NCBI GenBank assembly: GCA_002334915.1 | Contig: DDCQ01000071.1 | Location: 8,283 to 31,465 of the forward strand | Length of the DNA: 23,183 nt | Reading direction: 5' to 3' | Source: Porticoccaceae bacterium UBA2002 | GTDB taxonomy: Bacteria; Pseudomonadota; Gammaproteobacteria; Pseudomonadales; Porticoccaceae | Shown here: positions 8,183 to 17,309 of the stretch, one piece after another | Layout: the number at the start of each line of letters is the position of its first letter | Position numbering within the stretch: the first letter of the stretch is position 1 | The notes under the pieces: generated by a model | Told to the model about the DNA's origin: nothing | Seen by the model: the letters and a program-made list of their open reading frames with translations, nothing else | Database searches by the model: none | Made by a program: the position numbers and the translations under genes

Positions 8183-8458
8183 GTTGAAACCCCATGTTTG
8201 TGAAACTAAATTTCTTTATGTGTTGCTCGCTCATGAATAAAGCAAGGCGACCCTAACATGTTATTTCCATGAATAAAATAGCTTAAATCATTGATTTATA
8301 TGCACTTTTTAATAAATTACCGGTATTAAAACTTTGGTTTTTAACCTGGTTGATTCTTTATCCCGCCGCTTTCAGCTAGAATGCACCTAGATTTAGCAAT
8401 CGCTTCAAAGCCGAGGCTTTGCACTCAATTCATTTCTTAATAAACGACAGTTATCCCA
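8183..8458. promoter_or_regulatory. Divergent intergenic region before ettA and the small membrane protein gene
   Basis: This AT-rich 276-bp gap must carry both promoters. Candidate plus-strand elements are TTGATT (8291-8296) with TAAATT (8313-8318) at a 16-base spacing, and a lone TAGAAT at 8377-8382 without a good -35. A perfect 7-bp stem with a two-base loop (CAAAGCC-GA-GGCTTTG, 8406-8421) would lie in the ettA leader. CATGAATAAA occurs twice as a direct repeat (near 8232 and 8268). No coding potential or RNA family is recognised. Confidence 0.35.
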
Positions 8459-10123
<1,665 letters not shown>

Positions 10124-10139
10124 CAAGAAAGGACTGACT

Positions 10140-10568
10140 ATGAGCAGTATCTGGCACCAGACTCCAGACATCGAGCTAATCAATGGCCCAATGAACAAAG
10201 GCACCATTGGCGAGCACCTGGATATCAATGTCACCGAAGTGGGCGACGATTTCCTGCGCGGCACCATGCCCGCCGATCACCGCACCTTTCAGCCCTATAA
10301 GGTGGTACACGGTGGTGCCAATGTGGTGCTGGCAGAGACTCTTGGCAGTGTTGCCGGTGCCCATGTGATCGATATGACTAAATTCAAGTGTCTGGGCCAG
10401 GAAGTCAGTGCTACCCATTTGCGCCCAGTGACCTCTGGCTTAGTGGTGGGTACAGCACGCCCCATTCATCTGGGCAGGCGCTCCCATGTGTGGGAGATTC
10501 GCCTGGAGAATGAAGAGGGCAAATTAACCTGTCTGGCCAAGCTGATTCTGGCGATTATCCCTAATTAA
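10140..10568 (+). CDS. Hotdog-fold acyl-CoA thioesterase (MenI/YdiI/PaaI-like)
   Basis: This 142-residue single hotdog domain closely follows the E. coli YdiI/MenI pattern. It has VHGGANVVLAETLGSVAG with the HGG turn (57-59) and catalytic Glu66, then a C-terminal LGRRSHVWEIRLENEEGKLTCLAKL strand pair. Such enzymes hydrolyse aromatic or fatty acyl-CoA thioesters. YdiI acts on 1,4-dihydroxy-2-naphthoyl-CoA in menaquinone synthesis, but no menaquinone genes are adjacent, so the substrate is open. AAGGA precedes the ATG by about eight bases. It is probably co-transcribed with ettA. Its TAA stop shares a TTAA with the stop of the convergent membrane protein gene. Confidence 0.9.
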   Translation: MSSIWHQTPDIELINGPMNKGTIGEHLDINVTEVGDDFLRGTMPADHRTFQPYKVVHGGANVVLAETLGSVAGAHVIDMTKFKCLGQEVSATHLRPVTSGLVVGTARPIHLGRRSHVWEIRLENEEGKLTCLAKLILAIIPN

Positions 10569-11413
10569 GAGACAGCAGAGACAGGGGCACCCGCCTCGGT
10601 CTCTGCCTGCCACTGGAACAGATTCAGCTCAATAAAGAAGAAGGCGACGATCCATAGAAAACTATCCCAAAAATCAAGAATATCGCCTAGAAACCACCAG
10701 TAAACCGCACAGGCAAGTAAAATGCCGTAGAGCCCCATTTTTAGATACTTGCTAACCACCACTACCAGCCCGGAAAAACGTTCCCGCAGCTGCAGCCAGA
10801 CATCCACTTCCAGAATGGCCACTACAATAATCCAGGTAACAGAGTTAATCACATCCACCCAGGCCAACCATTGAATCGCCTGCCAATCTAAGGCAGAGCC
10901 CAATACCTGCTGGCCGTTTAGCTTGTAGAGTCCGGTCTCGGCCAATCCACGACAGCTCTGTGCATCCAGCGGAGGATACTCATCCAGAGTATCGATACTG
11001 GCAAAACCCTGACCTACAAGAGAACAGGCGTCTGCAACCACAAAGGGCGAGATACTATAGGTGAGCAAAATTTTGCTTATGTAGCCGTAGCAGGCGTAGA
11101 GAATAAAACCATAGGAAAAGGTGCGAACCGCCAGAAAGACAGTCTGAACCCGTGGATTGCGCAAAACCCGGTCATCCAGTATGGATGTTTCCAGTTCAAA
11201 CAGTAGTAATAGCAAGACCCAGGCTGCGGTATCTATGGTCGCCGCAAAGCCCTGAATAATATTCTCCAGGCTAATGCCCTGACTAAAAGTCTGCGCGGTG
11301 GCCAGGCTCTCTTCTTGGTAAAATAAAAAGATATTTAAAGTCAACAATGCATACACAGTGTATTTAAACGCTTTAAACACTAGCTGCGCAGAAAACGGAT
11401 TTGTACGTTCCAT
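10565..11413 (-). CDS. Multi-pass membrane protein, function unknown
   Basis: This 282-residue protein has about six hydrophobic segments, near residues 15-31, 57-73, 92-113, 185-205, 222-241 and 245-265. A central hydrophilic region of about 65 residues (116-180) contains two cysteines (DACSLVG, AQSCRGL) and may be periplasmic. Acidic motifs follow helices 2 and 4 (ELETSILDDR; LEVDVWLQLRERF) in a quasi-repeated pattern, which suggests two related halves. No named family is recognised. The ATG is preceded by GGGGGA. The gene lies 42 bp downstream of msrC on the same strand and converges on the hotdog gene with overlapping stop codons. Confidence 0.7.
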   Translation of the reverse strand: MERTNPFSAQLVFKAFKYTVYALLTLNIFLFYQEESLATAQTFSQGISLENIIQGFAATIDTAAWVLLLLLFELETSILDDRVLRNPRVQTVFLAVRTFSYGFILYACYGYISKILLTYSISPFVVADACSLVGQGFASIDTLDEYPPLDAQSCRGLAETGLYKLNGQQVLGSALDWQAIQWLAWVDVINSVTWIIVVAILEVDVWLQLRERFSGLVVVVSKYLKMGLYGILLACAVYWWFLGDILDFWDSFLWIVAFFFIELNLFQWQAETEAGAPVSAVS

Positions 11414-11455
11414 GGTATTCCCCCGAATACTCAGATTTATATTCTGCTTTAAGGT

Positions 11456-11986
11456 TTACAGCTGTGGCAGTAATACCCGCAGCAGAGCCTCTAGACCCTG
11501 CTGATCCCGATGATCAAAACGGTCCGGGGTGGGACTATCTATATCCAGCACAGCAATTAACCGGCCATCTTTTATTATCGGCACCACGATCTCTGATTTG
11601 GAGGCTGCATCGCAGGCTATATGACCAGGAAACTGATGTACATCGGCGACAATCACTGTTTTACCCATGCTCGCCGCTGTACCGCAGACACCGCAGCCCA
11701 TCTCTATTCTGGTGCATGCCGGCTTGCCTTGAAATGGCCCCAGAACAAGTTTTTTGCGCTTTAAAAGATAGAAACCAACCCAGTTGATGTCCGGCAGTTC
11801 CTGCCACAGCAGTGCCGAGCAATTAGCCAGATTGGCGATACGATCTGACTCGCCCTCAATCAGTCCGGCCAGCTGCTTACTGATTAGGCCATAATCGGCA
11901 TCGACGGCTGTGGTGATTGTGCGTGATTTAGAGTCGGCAAATGCCTTTAGTCTTGAGGTAACAGAGGTATCACTGGACTGTTGCAT
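11456..11986 (-). CDS. msrC: Free methionine-(R)-sulfoxide reductase (GAF domain)
   Basis: The 176-residue GAF-domain protein is closely similar in pattern to E. coli YebR/fRMsr. It has SALLWQELPDINWVGFYLL, LVLGPFQGKPACTRI, GVCGTAA, DVHQFPGHIACDAASKSEIVVPI and GVLDIDSP-like AVLDIDSP. The three family cysteines are present as Cys91, Cys101 and Cys125, with the same spacing as E. coli Cys84, Cys94 and Cys118. An extra Cys98 is also present. The enzyme reduces free Met-R-SO with thioredoxin in the cytosol, part of oxidative damage repair. An extra N-terminal stretch of about 25 residues precedes the domain. Its start overlaps the end of the SPOR lipoprotein gene by 17 bp, so the two are probably in one transcript. 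Confidence 0.93.
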   Translation of the reverse strand: MQQSSDTSVTSRLKAFADSKSRTITTAVDADYGLISKQLAGLIEGESDRIANLANCSALLWQELPDINWVGFYLLKRKKLVLGPFQGKPACTRIEMGCGVCGTAASMGKTVIVADVHQFPGHIACDAASKSEIVVPIIKDGRLIAVLDIDSPTPDRFDHRDQQGLEALLRVLLPQL

Positions 11987-12560
11987 CGGCGAGAGACCTC
12001 AGTGAGCGCACCCAATAGTTTATGCCCAGAGTCTCAGCCACTGCATCGGCCTCAGCGCGGCTGGCATACTGACCCATCAGAATTACAGCAAAGGTTGTGC
12101 CTCTAGAGAGGATCTGCCTAATTTGTATATCGCCCTCAACGTCGAGGGCAGCGGCAACGCTCCGGGCCTGCTCAGGGCTATCAAAGGCACCTAACTGAAT
12201 GGTAAAGCCAGAATTGAGATGGATAGAACCAGACTCATGGGTCGACTCAGGCTCTTCTGCCTGAGGAGCGGGAGATTTGGTCTCAACAACATTGGGCGTG
12301 GCGGCTACAGTGCTGACCTCTGACTCAACTGGTCTGCTAAGCGCTGAATCAGTTACAGCCTCAACAGCTGTCGCTGTGGTCACTACCAGGCCATCTTTAA
12401 GCATCTTTTTGTCACAGCGCCAGTGCTCATCCGAGTTGATATCGCCCTCGCAGTGCCAACCTATATATTCATCGTTGGGGGCCACTTTAATAGGCGTTGG
12501 GGCAGAGGAACAGCCGGCAAGCCCGATTATCAAAAAAGTTATAGCTAAGAGTTTATACAA
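11970..12560 (-). CDS. SPOR-domain lipoprotein (TTG start)
   Basis: This 196-residue protein has a lipoprotein signal, MYKLLAITFLIIGLAGC, with the lipobox LAGC and lipidated Cys17. A low-complexity Ala/Thr/Glu/Pro linker (about residues 65-110) follows. A C-terminal SPOR-like domain spans about 112-190 (GFTIQLGAFDSPEQARSVAAAL, FAVILMGQYASRAEADAVAETL). SPOR domains bind denuded glycan strands at division septa, so a periplasmic, envelope-anchored role is likely. The residue after the lipid Cys is Ser, which predicts outer-membrane sorting. TTG is chosen as start because it begins the signal peptide exactly and an in-frame stop lies eight codons upstream with no ATG or GTG between. It is followed by msrC with overlap. 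Confidence 0.85.
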   Translation of the reverse strand: MYKLLAITFLIIGLAGCSSAPTPIKVAPNDEYIGWHCEGDINSDEHWRCDKKMLKDGLVVTTATAVEAVTDSALSRPVESEVSTVAATPNVVETKSPAPQAEEPESTHESGSIHLNSGFTIQLGAFDSPEQARSVAAALDVEGDIQIRQILSRGTTFAVILMGQYASRAEADAVAETLGINYWVRSLRSLADATVQ

Positions 12561-12611
12561 GTTCGCACACCGGAATATCTATGTTTTTGTGAATTATACA
12601 GTCAGCGGTTA

Positions 12612-12887
12612 TTAAATCCCCATTTTAGCCAACATGTCCAGCACTTGACGCACCGTATAGGCGATTTCCGGATGATCCACCTCATAGGCAGAACTCTTTT
12701 GCTTCCATAGCTCTCGAAAGCCCAGCTGAGCTGAATTGTTAGAGAGCTGTTTATTTTCACTGATGGCAATAATCTCTGCCATTAAACTGGTCCATAGACC
12801 CCGGTCCGAGGGGCTTACGCCAGACGCATTCTCAAGCCTGTCTCTGAATATCAGAAGTCTTTCTTTTAGCTCGTCATTATCAACCAT
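12612..12887 (-). CDS. DUF4404-like small protein
   Basis: This is 91 residues from the ATG at 12885-12887, which has a GGAGG five bases upstream. An in-frame TTG four codons earlier lies in the Shine-Dalgarno itself and is not used. The protein is mostly alpha-helical and charged. Its end, HPEIAYTVRQVLDMLAKMGI, matches the conserved C-terminus of DUF4404 proteins (HPxxAxxLRxxxxxLxxMGI). The role is unknown. No signal peptide or membrane segment is visible. It is 51 bp upstream of the SPOR lipoprotein gene on the same strand and divergent from amt. The family call rests mainly on the C-terminal motif. Confidence 0.65.
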   Translation of the reverse strand: MVDNDELKERLLIFRDRLENASGVSPSDRGLWTSLMAEIIAISENKQLSNNSAQLGFRELWKQKSSAYEVDHPEIAYTVRQVLDMLAKMGI

Positions 12888-12958
12888 AATTGCCTCCAAT
12901 TCATATCAAGTATAGACAGAGCTGAGGTGCATAGAGCCCAATAAAAGGGCACTGCGAA

Positions 12959-12973
12959 GCACCTCACTGGTGC
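12959..12973 (+). promoter_or_regulatory. Putative NtrC enhancer site
   Basis: GCACC-TCACT-GGTGC is a perfect inverted repeat of the NtrC consensus form (GCACC-N5-GGTGC). It extends to AGCACC/GGTGCT with the flanking bases. It is centred about 77 bases before the predicted amt transcription start. Further GGTGC half-sites occur at 12926 and 12988. GAGGTGC at 12924-12930 also pairs with GCACCTC at 12959-12965. Confidence 0.65.
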
Positions 12974-13017
12974 TTGAAGAAAAATATGGTGCAAATCAGT
13001 GCGTATTTAGGCTGGTC

Positions 13018-13033
13018 TGGTACAAATTTTGCT
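13018..13033 (+). promoter_or_regulatory. Sigma-54 (RpoN) promoter of amt
   Basis: TGGTAC-AAATT-TTGCT fits the -24/-12 consensus (TGGCAC-N5-TTGCW) with exact GG-to-GC spacing and only one change, T for C, in the -24 element. Transcription would start near 13044, leaving a leader of about 112 nt. The leader contains a small GCAC/GTGC hairpin near 13123-13135. An NtrC-like site lies upstream, as expected for a nitrogen-controlled ammonium transporter. Confidence 0.75.
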
Positions 13034-13155
13034 TTGATTACAGAGAACGCCTGTATTTAGGGCTTTAGGGGAATTTTTCGGTCTATTATGGTGCACTCGC
13101 CGCTGACTGATTATTATTTTTGCACATTTTTAGTGCGTTTCGCAGAGGAAACATC

Positions 13156-14466
13156 ATGCTAGCCAACAATAAATACCTCAATCGAGGCCTTATAACAGTT
13201 ATTTTAAGCACCCTGTCTTCCCAGGTGTTTGCTGACGATTTAAATGGCGCCAATACAGCCTGGATTTTAACATCTACCGCCCTGGTACTGTTTATGACCA
13301 TCCCCGGCTTATCGCTATTCTACGGTGGCTTGGTTCGCTCAAAGAATGTTTTGTCTGTGTTAATGCAGTGTTTTGCCGTTACCTGTATGGCATCTTTAAT
13401 TTGGTTTGCCTTTGGCTACAGCCTGGCCTTTGGCGATGGTGGCTCCATGAATGCCTGGATTGGTAATCTGGACAACCTGCTAATGGGCAATATCAAAGAA
13501 GATTCCATGGCCGGTGATATCCCTGAGTCTGTATTTGCTATGTTCCAGATGACGTTCGCCGTGATTACGCCGGCACTGATTGTAGGTGCCTTTGCCGAGC
13601 GCATGCGCTTTAGCGCAATGTTGCTGTTCAGCGCCCTTTGGCTGGTCGTGGTCTATGCGCCTATTACCCACTGGGTATGGGGCGGTGGTTGGCTCGGTGA
13701 GATGGGCCTGCTGGACTTTGCTGGCGGTACTGTTGTGCATATCACTGCAGGTGTTGGTGCTCTGGTTGCCGCATTGGTGCTGGGCAATCGCAGGGGCTTC
13801 CCCAATCAGGCTATGCCCCCTCACAACTTGACGATGAGCGTAACCGGTGCAGGTATGCTCTGGGTTGGCTGGTTTGGTTTTAATGCCGGCTCCGCTCTTG
13901 CAGCCAATGGCGATGCCGGTATGGCGATGTTGGTCACTCATATCTCAGCCGCTGCAGGCTCCTTGGCCTGGATGATGATGGAATGGTTAAAGCACGGCAA
14001 ACCTTCAGTGCTAGGCATTGTCACTGGTATGGTTGCTGGTCTGGGCACTATTACTCCGGCGTCCGGCTTTGTTGGCCCTGGTGGCGCACTGGTTATCGGC
14101 TTTAGTGCAGGCGTTATCTGCTACTACGCCACTCAGGCGCTCAAGCAGCGCTTTAAAATTGATGACTCTCTGGATGTATTCCCGGTGCATGGTGTGGGTG
14201 GCATGTTGGGTACATTCTATGCAGGTATTTTCGCCTCCGATGCGCTGGGCGTCTTTAGTGGTCAGGGCTACAACGAAGGAATGACTATGGCCTCTCAGAC
14301 CTATGTGCAAATTGTGGGTATTGCCGCAACGTTCGTCTATACAGGTATAGCAACATTTATACTGTTGAAACTGGTTGATAAGCTGTTAATATTGCGAGTC
14401 AATGAAGAAGACGAAACAAGTGGTCTAGATCTCACAGAGCATAACGAGAGGGGGTACGACCTATAA
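13156..14466 (+). CDS. amt: Ammonium transporter Amt
   Basis: From the ATG at 13156 (AGAGGA six bases before it) this is 436 residues. A TTG at 13120 is an artefact of frame extension. A signal peptide ends near VFA-DD (residue 26). About eleven membrane helices follow, with the Amt signatures IPGLSLFYGGLVRSKN and FQMTFAVITPALI (Phe gate). The twin pore histidines are His195 (GTVVHITAGV) and His345 (FPVHGVGGMLGTF). The cytosolic tail RVNEEDETSGLDLTEHNERGYDL is the form that meets PII/GlnK. The protein admits ammonium into the cell under nitrogen limitation. No glnK is adjacent in the window, unlike the common glnK-amtB pair. A perfect terminator follows. Confidence 0.96.
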   Translation: MLANNKYLNRGLITVILSTLSSQVFADDLNGANTAWILTSTALVLFMTIPGLSLFYGGLVRSKNVLSVLMQCFAVTCMASLIWFAFGYSLAFGDGGSMNAWIGNLDNLLMGNIKEDSMAGDIPESVFAMFQMTFAVITPALIVGAFAERMRFSAMLLFSALWLVVVYAPITHWVWGGGWLGEMGLLDFAGGTVVHITAGVGALVAALVLGNRRGFPNQAMPPHNLTMSVTGAGMLWVGWFGFNAGSALAANGDAGMAMLVTHISAAAGSLAWMMMEWLKHGKPSVLGIVTGMVAGLGTITPASGFVGPGGALVIGFSAGVICYYATQALKQRFKIDDSLDVFPVHGVGGMLGTFYAGIFASDALGVFSGQGYNEGMTMASQTYVQIVGIAATFVYTGIATFILLKLVDKLLILRVNEEDETSGLDLTEHNERGYDL

Positions 14467-14549
14467 TAAGAAAATTAGGGGATCAATATATAACCGTCCG
14501 AACGCTATCGTATTACTCAGATCTTACGAAGTGAAAAAAAGGGACATTC

Positions 14550-14583
14550 AAAGCCGCTAACTCTGTTAGCGGCTTTTTTATTT
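14550..14583 (+). terminator. Intrinsic terminator after amt
   Basis: A perfect 12-bp stem, AAAGCCGCTAAC, with the three-base loop TCT and its exact complement (14550-14576), is followed by TTTTATTTT. It lies about 85 bp after the amt stop. The T-tract merges into the 22-bp repeat array that reaches the end of the convergent btuF gene. Confidence 0.9.
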
Positions 14584-14585
14584 TA

Positions 14586-14673
14586 GGCCGCAGGCGCTTT
14601 TATTTTAGGCCGCAGGCGCTTGTATCAATGGCCGCAGGCGCTTTTACTCCTGGTTGCGGGCGCGGTCCATATA
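14586..14673. repeat. 22-bp tandem repeats between the amt terminator and btuF
   Basis: GGCCGCAGGCGCTT starts at 14586, 14608 and 14630, an exact 22-base period. The first copy is followed by TTATTTTA. The second and third tails diverge. A fourth, degenerate copy (GGTTGCGGGCGCGG, 9 of 14 bases alike) starts in phase at 14652, inside the last codons of btuF. The btuF stop (14644-14646) lies in the tail of copy three. The T-rich terminator tail before copy one matches the unit's tail. This looks like slippage or duplication of the 3' end of btuF. Confidence 0.85.
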
Positions 14674-15513
14674 GTCACACATTATTTCGGCACCCTCGAG
14701 AATACGCACCGAATGGCGCTGCATTAGATCCGATGGAATCAGATAGATCTGCCTGTTTGCTACTGCAGATATGCCCTGCCACTGCTGCCAACTGCTGTAC
14801 CATCGAGGCTGCTCTTCTTGACTGCCTCCGGCAATAATCATCTGTGGGTCTGCCGCTACAACCGACTCAATATTGACATAGGGCACCAGAGGTACAGCCT
14901 CGGCAAAAATATTCCAGCCACCGCAGAGAGCAATCACATCGCTGACCATATGCTTCCCGTTTAAGGTAATAAGAGGCTCATCCCATATCTGGTAGAAAGT
15001 TCTGACTAAAGACTTGCCCAGTTGAGCTGCCTGCAGCCCGTTCAGTTGCTGGGTAAACTCTATGGCTCGCTGCTCCGCCCTATCCTGGTGTCCGGTAAGC
15101 AGTCCAAATCGTCGGAATAGGTCGGGAATAGCATCTATCTTGCGAGTTTCTACTACAAATACCGGAATACCCAGCTTGCGCAGTGGAGCGATAATTTTTT
15201 CGCCATTGCCAGACTGCCAAGCTATAACCAGATCCGGCTTTAATGAGAGTATCAACTCATAATTTGCGGCTGCATGGTTATTGACCCGCAAAATTTGTTT
15301 GGCCGCCTGGGGGTAATTGCTGTACTCATCGGCACCGACAATTTGTTCCCCTGCACCAATATGGAACAGAACCTCAGTAATATTGGGAGCTAAACTGATA
15401 ATGCGCTGTGTCGGCTTATCGAGTCGAACCTCCTGACCATTGTCGTCGACCACAACAATGGCCCCAACCGCAGGCCAGGAAAAACACAGTAATAACAGCA
15501 TCAGTCCAGGCAT
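14644..15513 (-). CDS. btuF: Cobalamin ABC transporter, periplasmic binding protein BtuF
   Basis: This 289-residue class III substrate-binding protein has a signal peptide ending near AVGA (residue 18). It then follows the BtuF pattern: IISLAPNITEVLFHIGAGEQIVGADEYSNYP, LSLKPDLVIAW, a long linking helix, and a C-terminal lobe starting at KSLVRTFYQIWDEPLITLNGKHMVSDVIALCGG. It binds vitamin B12 in the periplasm and delivers it to BtuCD. It starts inside the end of btuD (TGATG, one-base overlap) and is last in the riboswitch-controlled operon. Heme- or siderophore-binding relatives share the fold, so the B12 substrate is inferred from pattern and operon context. Its last codons fall in a degenerate copy of the 22-bp repeat. 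Confidence 0.88.
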   Translation of the reverse strand: MPGLMLLLLCFSWPAVGAIVVVDDNGQEVRLDKPTQRIISLAPNITEVLFHIGAGEQIVGADEYSNYPQAAKQILRVNNHAAANYELILSLKPDLVIAWQSGNGEKIIAPLRKLGIPVFVVETRKIDAIPDLFRRFGLLTGHQDRAEQRAIEFTQQLNGLQAAQLGKSLVRTFYQIWDEPLITLNGKHMVSDVIALCGGWNIFAEAVPLVPYVNIESVVAADPQMIIAGGSQEEQPRWYSSWQQWQGISAVANRQIYLIPSDLMQRHSVRILEGAEIMCDYMDRARNQE

Positions 15514-16286
15514 CAGGTAATTACCAGTGGTCGCTTGGTCACCGGGTGCTGGGCAATAATAGATTTCACCCCAAATACCCTGTCGATTAATGCCTCCGAC
15601 AGAACCGCCTCCGGGCTGCCCTGAGCAGCGATTACACCGCCATCAAAAACGACCAGATTATCGGCACAGCGGGCCGCCAAATTTAAGTCATGAAGTACCA
15701 TTACCACCCCCACACCTTTATCTGCTAGCTCACGCACAATGTCCAGAGTCAGCTTCTGGTGAGATAGATCAAAGGCCGAGGTGGGCTCGTCGAGCACTAG
15801 AAACTGCTCACCCAAATGACTGGCCTGCCAGATTTGTGCCAATACCCGCGCCAGCTGTACCCGCTGTTTTTCTCCACCGGACATCTGGGTATAAAAGCGC
15901 TTTTGCAAATAGCTGGCATCCACCAGATCCAGCGCCTCGGCGATAATCTGTGTGTCTTTGGCCAATCCAGTATTGTGAGGAATACGCCCCAAACCAACCA
16001 CCTCGTCTGCAGTAAATGGGAAGTTCAAAAGCGTATGTTGCGGCAGAACCGCCAGTATCTTTGCTCTATCCAGTAGCGGCCAGTCCTGCAAAAGTCGATT
16101 GTTGAGAAATACCTCTCCCCTGGTGGCGGCCATCTCGCCGGTCAGTACTTTTAGCAAACTGGATTTACCCGCGCCATTGGGCCCCACTATTGCCGTCACC
16201 TTACCCGCCTCAACCTCAAGACTGATATTGCGCAGCAGGTCAAAGCCCGACAGGTGCAGTGAAATATTATCGGCTCGCATGGTCAT
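15513..16286 (-). CDS. btuD: Cobalamin ABC transporter, ATPase BtuD
   Basis: The 257-residue FecE/BtuD-type ATPase has Walker A GPNGAGKSS (35-43), a Q-loop in VLPQHTLL, signature MSGGEKQRVQLARVLAQ (135 on), Walker B QFLVLDEPTSAFD and H-loop His199. It energises import through BtuC. The same subfamily includes heme ATPases (HmuV). The extended QIWQASHLGEQ stretch before Walker B is also seen in HmuV-like proteins. Here the riboswitch, BtuB and CobO point to cobalamin. The gene begins three bases after the btuC stop, and its TGA overlaps the btuF ATG. An alternative ATG is two codons in. Confidence 0.88.
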   Translation of the reverse strand: MTMRADNISLHLSGFDLLRNISLEVEAGKVTAIVGPNGAGKSSLLKVLTGEMAATRGEVFLNNRLLQDWPLLDRAKILAVLPQHTLLNFPFTADEVVGLGRIPHNTGLAKDTQIIAEALDLVDASYLQKRFYTQMSGGEKQRVQLARVLAQIWQASHLGEQFLVLDEPTSAFDLSHQKLTLDIVRELADKGVGVVMVLHDLNLAARCADNLVVFDGGVIAAQGSPEAVLSEALIDRVFGVKSIIAQHPVTKRPLVIT

Positions 16287-16289
16287 AGA

Positions 16290-17309
16290 TCACACATCCT
16301 TGCGCTGCTGCAAAAGCAGTGCGACAAAGAAGGGAGCGCCCAGCAGCGCAGTTAGAATGCCTGTGGGCAGTTCAGCGGGAATCACTACAATACGCGCCAG
16401 GCTATCAGCAATAACCAACAGGGTAGCGCCGGCAAGCGCCGAGGCCGGTACCAGCCAGCGATGATCCGGGCCAATGGTCAGGCGCACAATATGGGGCATT
16501 ATTAAGCCTACAAAACCCACCAGCCCCGCCAGAGCCACAGAGACACCCACTCCCAGAGCTGTGAGTACAATCAATCGACGCTTGACTCGCTGTACATCAA
16601 TCCCCAGATGACGCGCCTCAGACTCACCCAGCAGCAGCGCATTGAGCGCCTTACTGTCCCGGGGAAACAACCCCATCAAAAGAACTGCTACCGCGCCCAT
16701 AATAATAACCTTGGTCCAGCTGGCGCCGCTGAGGTTGCCCATTTGCCAGAGGCTAATCTGGCGCAACATGTCATTGTCAGAAAAGTAACTGAGTAAGCTA
16801 TTTAGCGCACCTGCCAGGGCTGCTATAGCAATACCGGCCAACAGCATGGTGGTAACAGAGGTGCCAATACCAGAGGTAGCTAACCTGTAGACCAGTAATG
16901 TGGCTGCAAAGCCACCAATAAAGGCGCCCACTGCCACCAGAGATAAACCCACCAGTGCCCCGGATTGAATAAAGCCACCGGCAGTAACAATCATTAAACT
17001 GGCACCCACAGAAGCACCGCTGGATACACCTATTAGTGATGGGTCGGCCAGGGGATTGCGAAACAGCCCCTGCATCACGGCACCAGTACTAGCCAGCACT
17101 GCACCCACAGCAATCGCCAGCAGTATGCGGGGTAAACGAATATCAAAAAGAATAGTATGAGTTTGAGTATTAACCGAGCTGCCAGTTAAAGCACTCAGCG
17201 CCTCAGACAGGGAAATATCAACCGTGCCAACAGTCATGGAAACCAGCGCAGCCACTGGCAATAAAATTGCCAGAGACCAGATTAAGCTTGGCGCGGAAAA
17301 GTGGCGCAA
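16290..17309 (-). CDS. btuC: Cobalamin ABC transporter, permease BtuC (FecCD family, TTG start)
   Basis: This 339-residue permease has about ten hydrophobic helices. FecCD family marks are LFDIRLPRILLAIAVGAVLASTGAVMQGLFRNPLADPSLIGVSSGASVGA, in which RLPR and the NPLADP loop are conserved, and the coupling-region pattern LALAGLVGFVGLIMPHIVRL. It carries B12 across the inner membrane with BtuD. The start is a TTG placed directly after the TAA of cobO (TAATTG). The next in-frame ATG, 24 codons on, would remove part of the first helix, so the TTG is preferred. Reading is probably coupled to cobO. Confidence 0.88.
   Translation of the reverse strand: MRHFSAPSLIWSLAILLPVAALVSMTVGTVDISLSEALSALTGSSVNTQTHTILFDIRLPRILLAIAVGAVLASTGAVMQGLFRNPLADPSLIGVSSGASVGASLMIVTAGGFIQSGALVGLSLVAVGAFIGGFAATLLVYRLATSGIGTSVTTMLLAGIAIAALAGALNSLLSYFSDNDMLRQISLWQMGNLSGASWTKVIIMGAVAVLLMGLFPRDSKALNALLLGESEARHLGIDVQRVKRRLIVLTALGVGVSVALAGLVGFVGLIMPHIVRLTIGPDHRWLVPASALAGATLLVIADSLARIVVIPAELPTGILTALLGAPFFVALLLQQRKDV

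Noticed and set aside
13120..13155. Longer amt start at the TTG at 13120
   Set aside because: The ATG at 13156 has a proper AGAGGA site and begins a normal signal peptide. The upstream codons would put charged residues before it.
13480..13941. 153-codon minus-strand frame rich in His and Gln, opposite amt
   Set aside because: It is the antisense shadow of amt, whose membrane helices and pore histidines are clear. The frame has no domain logic and no ribosome site.
14586..14665. The 22-bp repeats as a CRISPR array
   Set aside because: Units are directly adjacent with no unique spacers of CRISPR length, the period is too short, and no cas genes are nearby.
14644..17309. Heme uptake (HmuTUV) instead of B12 uptake for the ABC transporter genes
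   Set aside because: The ATPase and permease alone would allow it, but the cobalamin riboswitch, BtuB, the CobO adenosyltransferase and the binding-protein pattern point together to B12.
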